Assembly (NCBI GenBank): GCA_003194525.1
Contig: NBIV01000023.1
Location: forward strand, 372,001-436,000
Direction: 5' to 3'
Origin: Gracilariopsis chorda
Lineage: Eukaryota > Rhodophyta > Florideophyceae > Gracilariales > Gracilariaceae
DNA: 64,000 nucleotides
The number at the start of each line of letters is the position of its first letter. Positions within the stretch are counted from its first letter, which is position 1. This document shows, in pieces, positions 41,847 to 49,598 of this stretch. The position numbers and the translations under genes are program-made. The notes below the pieces were generated by a model that was not told where the DNA came from, ran no database searches, and saw only the letters and a list, made by a program, of their open reading frames with translations.

Positions 41847-42917
41847 TCAACCCGCTTCCATTGGAAACCCTTTTCCGCTCCAAAAAGAATCGCTAGCTAA
41901 TGCTGAAACACAAGGGATGTCAATGGAGATCAGTTTGTCGCTGATAACAGTTGCCTGAGCCTGCCTGGTCAAGGACGGGGAGGATTTCCCCACCGGAGCT
42001 TCAAGAAGGTGACAGACTGCTTCAACCTGGCTAAACGTAGCCCCTCTGTGTCCGAGTCCGAGATACCGTTCCAAAGCCATTCGAATTACTCTTCTTTGAA
42101 CTGCTCTGTGTTCAGCAAGCACTAGTTGTCGGTTTATTCGCATTTGACTCTCCGACGTGCCGTCCTTTGTGACGTATACAGCACGCCCTAGTACGAATTC
42201 AGCCATAGCACGTAAGCAAGCCGCATCATCACGTAGCAAATGTGCAGATTGTGATAGATTCTGCTCAACTTGTGGATGTAGAGTCTTACGAAGTGCGGGA
42301 AACACACAAGATCTAATACGATTCCGGGCATAACGGGGATCGTCATTGTACACATCTCTCCAAACGGGTATATGACGCTCCACGCAAATGGTATGCGTTT
42401 CGGCACGAGTTACGTTCAGAAACGGGCGGACCAGTGATACAGACGGTGAGAGAGCTCTACTCCAGGATAAACTGGATAATCCATCTGCGCCCGAGCCGTT
42501 TGATAAATTGAATATGACAGTTTCTGCAAGATCTGTGGCTGTATGTGCGGTAAGCACGTCAGTGAACCCCTGTTCCTCAGCTAAAGACCCTAGAGATTCA
42601 TACCGCCATTCTCGCGCCGCATTTTCAGACAATGGAACAGGCCGTTTTGCGGGTATGATATGAAGCGGTAAATTCGCATGGCGAGCGTAACATGCTACAT
42701 GTTCGGGATTACCATGATCTGCTGGCCATTTGTGGTCGCAGTGCGCAAGCTCCAGTGTGTTCCAGGGACGTTTTGCATGCAAATATCGAAATGCTTCCGC
42801 CAAAGAAAGAGAGTCTTGTCCACCAGAAACTGCAATTAATACTCTTCTGTCATATGGAAGGAGATTTCTGCACTCCAGAGTACGGCGAAGGCGTTGAGTA
42901 ATAGCGGAGAAAAGCAT
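41847..42917 (-). CDS. tilS: tRNA(Ile)-lysidine synthase, cyanobacterial/plastid type
   Basis: 356 codons from the ATG at 42917. The PP-loop ATP-pyrophosphatase motif AVSGGQDSLSL starts near residue 29. HCDHKWP and AHTATDLAETVIFNLSNGSGADGLSSL follow, then RPFLNVTRAET and the TilS signature DPRYARNRIRSCVFPAL. The enzyme turns the wobble C of tRNA-Ile(CAU) into lysidine so that it reads AUA, a reaction needed only in bacteria, plastids and some mitochondria. Many red algae keep tilS in the plastid genome, so this nuclear copy suggests transfer. The short leader MLFSAITQRLRRTLECRN is basic and amphipathic and could direct import to plastid or mitochondrion. The gene is flanked on both sides by typical nuclear genes. 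Confidence 0.92.
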   Translation of the reverse strand: MLFSAITQRLRRTLECRNLLPYDRRVLIAVSGGQDSLSLAEAFRYLHAKRPWNTLELAHCDHKWPADHGNPEHVACYARHANLPLHIIPAKRPVPLSENAAREWRYESLGSLAEEQGFTDVLTAHTATDLAETVIFNLSNGSGADGLSSLSWSRALSPSVSLVRPFLNVTRAETHTICVERHIPVWRDVYNDDPRYARNRIRSCVFPALRKTLHPQVEQNLSQSAHLLRDDAACLRAMAEFVLGRAVYVTKDGTSESQMRINRQLVLAEHRAVQRRVIRMALERYLGLGHRGATFSQVEAVCHLLEAPVGKSSPSLTRQAQATVISDKLISIDIPCVSALASDSFWSGKGFPMEAG

Positions 42918-43581
42918 TTCTTTCTTTGAGCATTATGTAGAGAAGGGTTTGGAGCTTTGCGCTTAGACGCTTGCGATGCGTTTTCTTTCTACGAATCGTG
43001 AAGTGGTGTTACGCCCAGTGCGAATGTTAAAAAGGAGTAAAGGGTTAGGTCTACCTTCGATACACGGTATGGGAACACATAGTCTGATGGCTTGATGCCG
43101 ACGCCATGTACATGGTCTTTCGCATGTTCTACGTCGCAAGCTATAGAGATACTGTACGGCTCACTTTTGGTATGCGCAACTGCGAATCCATCCGAATGAT
43201 TCGTTTTCCTGTTTTTCAATATTCTGATCTGAACTTCAGGTGATGGGACTCCACAGTGTGGAGTCCCATCACCTGAAGTTCAGTCCACCTGCATCTAGAG
43301 TTATTTACAAGTATCCAGCAGACCCTTATGAGCTCAGATCTCCACGATTGGAAACAACCCTTGGTGCCAACGGTACTGGGGTAAGTTTATTGAGCCACAG
43401 CGTGAAAGATCCCCGCTGATAACGAAGTGAAACCTCGCACTTGTTTCTCACTTGCTATTCTATGAGAAACCGTATACGAACTTTTTCTTCCAGCACAAAG
43501 TTGTCAAATACAATTTTGAGGGTAGCTGAGTTATTCTTGATAGTCAACTCTGGTATCCGTTTTGCGAGCTCGTAACACGGA
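42918..43581. other. Divergent intergenic region between tilS and thioredoxin
   Basis: 664 bp that should hold both promoters. It contains the perfect hairpin at 43229-43283 listed separately. No TATA-like box stands out. Confidence 0.45.
43229..43283. repeat. Perfect inverted repeat, 27-bp arms with 1-nt spacer
   Basis: Arms 43229-43255 (starts CTGAACTTCAGG, ends GACTCCACA) and 43257-43283 are exact reverse complements around a single G at 43256. There is no resemblance to the LTR families or Harbinger ends. Confidence 0.95.
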
Positions 43582-44254
43582 ATGGCTTTCGTCTCCCCGA
43601 TAACCTCAAGGTTCATTGCTCGCCCAGTCACATTGCGAAGGACCCAAACAACTTCTGTGAGACCCAACACAGGTTTTGCTCGTATCACTCCAAGGGCCGC
43701 TACCTACACTGCGAGAGAAGTGTCTGCAGAAGAATTGGAAACAGTTCTGCAAGCAAACGAACGTCCACTTTTGGTGGATGCATTTGCTCGTAAGTGTTCA
43801 TCTCCCCTTGTTTGTTTCCAGCTGCTTAAGTTTGATCCTTTAGACTGACGGTGTCCCTTTCTCGTTCACTTGCAGAATGGTGTGGCCCGTGTCAATATCT
43901 TATTCCACAACTTGATATCGTGGCCGACAAGTTTGGAGATCGTCTTGACATTCTAAAGTTCAATACTGAATTGTACCCAGACTTATCCAGTGCCCTGATG
44001 ATTCGAGGGTAAGTATTCTCGCGTCTTCGCATTCTTTTGAACTACTGTGATCCATTTACTTTGTTTATGAACAAGACACTAATAATGGGAATATAATATC
44101 CAGTTTGCCAACTCTTTTCTTCATCAAAGACGGAAAGCTGCTATACCGAATGGAGGGAGCTCTCAGCGCCGAACAGCTAGAGAAGCTTGTAGACTACGTT
44201 TTATTTGACGGCCCGCAACCAGACTTCTCAACCGACAATCTGCAGGCCACTTAG
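43582..44254 (+). CDS. Thioredoxin, plastid-targeted (three exons)
   Basis: Exons 43582-43789, 43876-44008 and 44104-44254 give 163 residues. Both introns (86 and 95 bp) have GTAAGT donors and CAG acceptors. The leader MAFVSPITSRFIARPVTLRRTQ is a red algal-type plastid transit peptide. The mature domain has VDAFAQWCGPCQYL (redox Cys at 72 and 75), the cis-Pro in IRGLPTLFF (Pro116) and the closing KLLYRMEGALS strand-helix. In the plastid such proteins reduce disulfides of Calvin-cycle and other enzymes or of peroxiredoxins. The m, y, x or z subtype was not settled. The gene converges on UBA5 with 67 bp between stops. Confidence 0.93.
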
Positions 44255-44321
44255 GTGTGCATTATTGTCAGCGCCACCGGTTTCCATTTGCTTCAAAACG
44301 ACTTAGTACATCTAAAGATAC

Positions 44322-45533
44322 TTAGAGGCCTTTGAGTTGCGCCATTAAGTCATCCACGTTTTCGCCACTGGCTTTTACCGTGTCTTCTTCTGCCAAATTC
44401 TCGTCAGCTGTTTTTGTTTCATATTCGAATCGCAATCCTTCTGTTAGCTCTGTCCCGTCATAAGGAACGTTTGGTCTCTCGCCTTGTGATTCGTGGGTTT
44501 CTTCTTCTACTAAAGAAATGCCCCATTCATTGTCCGGATGTAATTCTTCTTCTTCTTCTTCTTCTTCTTCTTCTTCTTTCACCTCTGTTTTCACTTGTTT
44601 GCTTTCTGCTTCCCTCACTTCGTGTTGTCTTCGAAGGCACCATGAATCACTGCACGCCGGGTTTGGCTTGAGTGTCATCTTTGGGAAGTAGTCCTTCAAA
44701 GCCGAGTACCCAAGATAGTTCGAAACACTGCCAAACTCCAGCATATATTTTAATGTGTTTTGAACGAGTAGACCCGCAACTATGCCCATTGTCGTTGGTA
44801 GCGAAGCCGCACAGACTCCCTCTCGCTTTAGCGTACGCTCGTCTATGTCTGAAGCAACGACCAAAGGGGGTGCACAGCTGAAGCAAGCCAGTTTTCCAGG
44901 TCTTATAAGCTGAATATGACCAGACACGGCATCTTCACTCACTCCACTCTCCATCCAAGTTTGACATAACTCGTTACACGCTGCATTTATAGCGTTTCGA
45001 GCTGCGAAGTTATCAACGCAAGAAAGAACCAGATCAATTGCTTTTCCCTCTCGTCCGCCACGAGATATACAGCCCATGAAATGATCAAAATTGTCGAGGG
45101 ATGTAATGTCATAGTTGAATGCCTCTATTTCGACGTCAGGATTGATTCCAAGCAGTGTGTTCCGAGCAGCTTCGACCTTACTCAACCCCGATTGTTCTGG
45201 TCTGAAGAACAATCTATTCATGTTAGCCAGCTCCACCTTATCGTAATCGAAGAGAATTAGTTTCCCAATACCACACCTAGTGAGCATTTCCGCAGCCACT
45301 GAGCCAACCCCTCCAACACCGACAATTCCTATGACCTTTTCTCTAATGGATTCATAATTAGACACTATTCCCATCCGCTTAAGAGCCATTAGTCGTGAGT
45401 ATGGGTTGTCCCCTACAACTTCAGCGGACATGTTTTCTATGCGGGATCGTGTCGTTTTCGACGAGAGCGAGTTTAGAAACTGGGACACACGTTGCTTCTG
45501 CAAAAAGTTTGGAATGTCAGAAAACCAACTCAT
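44322..45533 (-). CDS. UBA5: UBA5, UFM1-activating E1 enzyme
   Basis: 403 codons from the ATG at 45533. The adenylation domain has [15 protein letters not shown] (about 70-83) and [16 protein letters not shown]. The zinc ligands are CFSC and CSDSWC. The catalytic cysteine lies in [13 protein letters not shown] (Cys241). The C terminus has the UFM1/GABARAP-binding motif EWGISLVEE and the UFC1-binding tail [13 protein letters not shown]. It activates UFM1 and passes it to UFC1 for ER-phagy and ribosome quality control, so a UFMylation pathway is predicted here. A second Met ([14 protein letters not shown], residue 35) aligns with a conserved animal segment and could be an alternative start. A GAA repeat encodes a poly-Glu run in the linker. 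Confidence 0.96.
   Translation of the reverse strand: MSWFSDIPNFLQKQRVSQFLNSLSSKTTRSRIENMSAEVVGDNPYSRLMALKRMGIVSNYESIREKVIGIVGVGGVGSVAAEMLTRCGIGKLILFDYDKVELANMNRLFFRPEQSGLSKVEAARNTLLGINPDVEIEAFNYDITSLDNFDHFMGCISRGGREGKAIDLVLSCVDNFAARNAINAACNELCQTWMESGVSEDAVSGHIQLIRPGKLACFSCAPPLVVASDIDERTLKREGVCAASLPTTMGIVAGLLVQNTLKYMLEFGSVSNYLGYSALKDYFPKMTLKPNPACSDSWCLRRQHEVREAESKQVKTEVKEEEEEEEEEEELHPDNEWGISLVEEETHESQGERPNVPYDGTELTEGLRFEYETKTADENLAEEDTVKASGENVDDLMAQLKGL
44544..44579 (-). repeat. GAA/TTC trinucleotide repeat in UBA5 coding sequence
   Basis: About eleven TTC units on the plus strand encode a run of Glu between the adenylation domain and the UFM1-binding motif. Length polymorphism would change only the linker. 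Confidence 0.9.
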
Positions 45534-45987
45534 TGTACAAGCTAAGAATTATGCTGCGGTAACGCACCATGTCCTCGGGAATCGCTGTGTCACCCATAAT
45601 GCTATGAACTTTGCAAATAAAGGTGTCCATCGATATGATTAAGAAGTTTGGTGGATTTGATTGCTGTGGAGGTGACGCCAGAAAGGCTGCTTGTCTTGCA
45701 CCAAACGTAAATTGCAAAGGCGTCGTACGCCCACCCGCGAAGAGTGAAAGTGGTTTCCGATGATAAGGATATCTATCCCGAGCTCTGCTGGAGTTTGAAA
45801 CACAAAGATAGTTTATTCCCAACCATGTACGCGTAGATAGAGAAGGGTTCAATTGTTCTCTTGCTTTGAAGGAAGGTTCTATTCCGTCTGGCCTTCTGCA
45901 GAGGCTGGTTTCTGCGCTCTCATCGCAAAAGCAATCAAAAAGATCTTTGGATCTTCTTTGCAAGAGCCCGTGTACGTGTATATGTCA

Positions 45988-46003
45988 CTGACAGTACTGT
46001 CAG
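45988..46003. repeat. 16-bp perfect palindrome
   Basis: CTGACAGTACTGTCAG is self-complementary. It lies one base before the next inverted repeat. Confidence 0.9.
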
Positions 46004-46004
46004 A

Positions 46005-46070
46005 ATTGTATGTCAGTTAGCAAGTGCTGATAGTGCTGATAGTATCAGCACTTGCTAACTGACATACAAT
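46005..46070. repeat. Perfect inverted repeat, 28-bp arms with 10-nt spacer
   Basis: Arms 46005-46032 (ATTGTATGTCAG...) and 46043-46070 are exact reverse complements. The spacer GTGCTGATAG partly repeats the arm's inner end (GTGCTGATA). Confidence 0.95.
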
Positions 46071-46125
46071 CCTGCTAACACGTATGCGCCGTATCAGCCT
46101 GATACGGCGCATACGTGTTAGCAGG
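46071..46125. repeat. Perfect inverted repeat, 27-bp arms with 1-nt spacer
   Basis: Arms 46071-46097 (CCTGCTAACACG...) and 46099-46125 are exact reverse complements around a single C. The geometry is the same as at 43229-43283, but the sequence is different. It abuts the preceding hairpin without a gap. Confidence 0.95.
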
Positions 46126-46506
46126 ATCGAGAAAAGCTTGCATGCTTGCACCTCCCCGAACAAGTTATACTCATACAGGGCCTCTAGCTACACGTACAAG
46201 GCCATAATTTTCATGCCTGTACAAAACCGTACGTGCATGTGCCGACTGTGATAAAGGGATTAGTAGAATGTTGGAATACGGTACAACCCTACGAAGTGTA
46301 GAACCTTTATCATATTCGAGTCCCCGTCAACGGCAAATTGGAGGTTGACGGTGGATCCCGAAGTTCAGGACTGAATGCAAATGCGGAAAGCCCCTTTTAA
46401 TCCACTTATTACTTATTGACTGTAGAAACTGCTTGCAGTCTAAAAGAATAACAGGCGAAACTATATCTTCAGAAGTACAAATCACATCCTCACTGACAAC
46501 CCAGCA

Positions 46507-46941
46507 TTACATCGGAGGAGCTGAAGGTGGTGCGGGTGGGACTTGAGGGGAATAGTGGTCAGATGGATATGGGGCAGAAGGGATGCCATGGGTATCACCC
46601 ATCCCTTCAGAGCCGAGTTGGTGAGAAACTGGTGGCGGAGGAGTAACATACTCCTTCTGACCGCCGCGCGACGGAGACCCAGGATAATGGTCTTGTTCCT
46701 CATGACTGGATCCACGTTTCGCTCCTTGCTCCTCGTCAACTCCTCGACCGTCTCCACCCTTGTGAATAGCCCTTTTACGCAGTTCCAATCCCCAACAAAG
46801 GGCCCAAATCCACCCAATGAGCACAGGAAAGAGGCAGAGTTGTAGAATCCCAACACATATAGCCGCACCACCATGCGTGCCCAAGCAACTTGCGATTATT
46901 GTACCCACACCAGGAAAAAACAAGTTCACGATGATGATCAT
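46507..46941 (-). CDS. Two-membrane-segment protein with proline-rich tail, Stum/Spec3-like
   Basis: 144 codons from the ATG at 46941. Residues 1-20 (MIIIVNLFFPGVGTIIASCL) and about 27-52 (ICVGILQLCLFPVLIGWIWAL) are membrane segments joined by a short GTHGG turn. A basic RKRA stop-transfer, an acidic/Gly-rich stretch and a Pro/Tyr/Ser-rich tail ending PPAPPSAPPM follow. The F(F/L)PGxGT and IGWIW features recall the Stum/Spec3 family of small membrane proteins. That match is from memory and is tentative. The frame starts at the membrane segment itself, so an upstream exon is possible. Confidence 0.6.
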   Translation of the reverse strand: MIIIVNLFFPGVGTIIASCLGTHGGAAICVGILQLCLFPVLIGWIWALCWGLELRKRAIHKGGDGRGVDEEQGAKRGSSHEEQDHYPGSPSRGGQKEYVTPPPPVSHQLGSEGMGDTHGIPSAPYPSDHYSPQVPPAPPSAPPM

Positions 46942-48295
46942 AGTGGCCTCATCCTAATTCAATGACAGTGGAGTCAGGTTAGAGTCTTATTCTGGTGTAC
47001 AAACGATATTCGATACTCAAACGCTCAAACGCTCAAACGCACTCGTGAGATTCGATTAGGAAGACCTATAAAACACATTTTGGAACGGTATTATCGTTGG
47101 TCCTTGGTTGACTGTGATGGCTCTACCAATGCCCAAGACCCGATTGGACGTAGTTCGATCACTGGATTACGTTTGACTGCGACAGTAGGTGCTTGCAGAA
47201 ACTGTTTGGGAGAGGCAAAGAGTAATGAGGAGCGCCCTTTGTGCTGGTTGTGGTGCGTGGGTCATGGCCCGACGCTTCTGCTGTTGGTGTAGGTATTTCA
47301 GTTCGGGATTGCAGATATAAAATCTGGCTCGCCGGGCGGCGACACAAAATGCATCAGCAAGTGGACTGGTGCGTAATTTCTGCAATTTCTGTAACGTACA
47401 TGCATGTTATCTGGAGGAACAAATCTCATTGGGTGCGTGTGCCATCGCGAGTTTGCCGAAACAATCATACTATGCTTACACTTTATTCACATGCAGGATC
47501 TGTATTACAGATGTGATTGCCGGCATCGTAAAGATAGCCCTACAACAGGTTACCGAAGGCTGTAACCCCCCTACAAGGTTTACGAAGGGTATACCATACG
47601 AGAGAAACGAGTTCGCAATCTTACATCTTACATTTGAACGACAGCACGCATCACTGCTAGCTAGTAGAGATCCTCTACCTAGTATTCTCCACGGAAAAAG
47701 GTAAGAGGCTTAGCAATCCTAGCAATCGTGAGGTACGCATGCAAGGTTTTGGAGGCAAGGGGGGCAACGGGTTAGCAAGACGAGCAACAGTTAACCTATC
47801 TCCGTTTCATCACTTCGCGATCGGATCACGCAGATCAACGTCACAACATCTTGATCATGCCAGATGATCCTCGTGTGCGATGCTGCCTTACGCTTAAGAA
47901 CTGCTGCATATTTCCTTGTGCATGTATCTGAACACGAACTTATCCTGAATTCATTTTCTCCGAATACTACACCATGAAGCGGTATCCTTACACCCCTTTC
48001 ACCCCAGCGTACGCCACTGGCATTTCGACGTATCTTCCTCGCTCATTACATGCAAAGCGTACCTCTATCATAGAGTAAAATTTCCTGTGGCCAGAGAAGT
48101 TGCTGTCCTACGTACGGAGAAGGCCCATTGCAGATGAGCTTTGGAATTAGTGCATGCGCCCGCACGTGCAAATAAACAAACATGTGCCCCAACGGAGGTT
48201 AGAAGAACGTGGCTCTGCACTCCATCCTACATTAAGAAACGTTTATCTGGCTAAAGAAATTGCCGTAAACCGACCAAATTCTTCTTCAAATTCGG
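46942..48295. other. Gene-poor intergenic stretch
   Basis: 1.35 kb. It has three copies of CTCAAACG in tandem (47016-47039), and TTAGCAATCCTAGCAATCG near 47709 and GGTTAGCAAG near 47770. Frames here are short and unsupported. Confidence 0.5.
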
Positions 48296-48932
48296 TCAAA
48301 GATACTTCCGAGCTAGCAACAAAACCTTATCATGGAACGCAGTTGACGTGATCGGCTCGTTATCTACGTACAGCGGATTCAATGTGGCCTTTACAAAGAG
48401 CTCGTGCAGGTCGTTAAAGAACGGCTTCACCCCGTCCTCATGACGAGAGTCGTGTAAAAGCAGGAATCGATAATCTGTATTGGATATATAAAACATCAGA
48501 ATGTAATCATACCCCCCAAGTCGCTCAATATTTGTCAGTCCAATCGATTAGAGGTAATCAGAGTTTCAGAAACCTTATGAGAGTAATACTCACTGCTTGG
48601 AGTTACAAATGCAGATATTAGTTGATCATTATATCGATCTACTACCTTTAGATACATGTCTCTTGTGTCCCACATCTGCCAAGCGCAAAGAGAACCACAT
48701 TGACACATGTTCAGTTAGTCAAGTATTCAAGGAATTGCAGCCATTCCGGACTCTACCTCAACATGTTTGTGTCGGGCGGATTGATATAAAGCTTTACCTT
48801 CTCATCCACCATATCGAGACTGCTGTGAAGAACGATCTGTTCCAGTACTGCTTGTCTTCCAGATAAGGCTTGTGGAAACGATGCCTCGTAAATTGGGCGG
48901 TCTTCAGGTGATACAATTGTGACGGTTGGCAT
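48296..48932 (-). CDS. TRAPPC2: TRAPPC2 (sedlin/Trs20), three exons
   Basis: Reading from the ATG at 48932, the exons are 48798-48932, 48594-48675 and 48296-48474, giving 131 residues. The introns are 122 bp and 119 bp, with donors GTAAAG and GTGAGT and acceptors GGCAG and TACAG. The protein follows sedlin throughout: MPTVTIVSPEDRPIYEASF at the start, VVDRYNDQLISAFVTPSN in the middle, then YRFLLLHDSRHEDGVKPFF and STAFHDKVLLLARKYL. It has the longin fold and is a core adaptor subunit of TRAPP complexes at the Golgi and ER-Golgi boundary. It links the TRAPP core to TRAPPII/III subunits, including TRAPPC9/Trs120, whose gene is 3 kb to the right. Confidence 0.93.
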
Positions 48933-49598
48933 TCTGTCCTTCCGAATTGTGCAAGATTCTAACACGACGCCTTCATGCCAATATGCAATGTTTTGGTCAA
49001 GGATTCCAGATCCTCAGAGAAAAAGAGCCTCTAAATTCACTGAGTTGGCCGACTACGCAAGGAGAAAACAGACGCAACAATACCGAAGTGGAATGCTGAT
49101 GGAGAACGAACAGTTCCAGAGCTTGAGAGACATAGAACTTTAGAGCTTGACCAACTCCGAAACAGGACATGCATTCCAAAGTTCGATGATTGGCACGGAC
49201 AGACAAGTTAAATTGGTGAATAAAATGTAATTGGGCAAGCAAATAATTCTCTAGCGCTCTGCACGAAAAACGTGGACCGATGCACTGTATGAACTCTTCC
49301 CCGGCGGACTCTTGAATACTCCTCTCCGGCGCTCAATATCTCTGGTCAGTACCGTCGGAACCAAATCTACTATCACATCAGCCCAAACCTTTGCGCAAAG
49401 GCAACATTTACGTCAAGCCTGCGCAGAGATAACAAGAAAAAACTCTGTACGAAGTGTTCGGGGGTCAGTTTTGTCATCGACGCAGTGGTTGGATAAGCTC
49501 TCGGAAGGAGGTGATAAGAATCAAATTACCTTTACTTCATTCAAGAACACAAAAATTTGTGCGACGTTTCCTTCGTATGCACAGTAAAGAAGGTCATC
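48933..49598. other. Divergent intergenic region TRAPPC2/DDX10
   Basis: 666 bp with no recognised gene or repeat. It presumably holds both promoters. Confidence 0.4.

Larger units (their letters stand above)
45534..46506. other. Intergenic region with palindrome cluster
   Basis: About 970 bp between UBA5 and the two-membrane-segment gene. It holds the palindromes at 45988-46125. An open frame without ATG (45517-45963, minus) overlaps the UBA5 start and has no family features. Confidence 0.5.

Noticed and set aside
42989-43219. 76-codon minus frame beside the hairpin
   Set aside because: No ATG start and no homologue recalled; probably upstream untranslated sequence.
45517-45963. 148-codon minus frame upstream of UBA5
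   Set aside because: No ATG at its start, overlaps the UBA5 start and no family features.
47016-47039. CTCAAACG repeated three times
   Set aside because: Too short and simple to be more than a minor tandem repeat; not a CRISPR array.
47140-47180. GTTCGATCAC segment resembling a tRNA T-loop
   Set aside because: No matching stems or A-box at the right distance; no tRNA gene could be folded here or elsewhere in the intergenic DNA.
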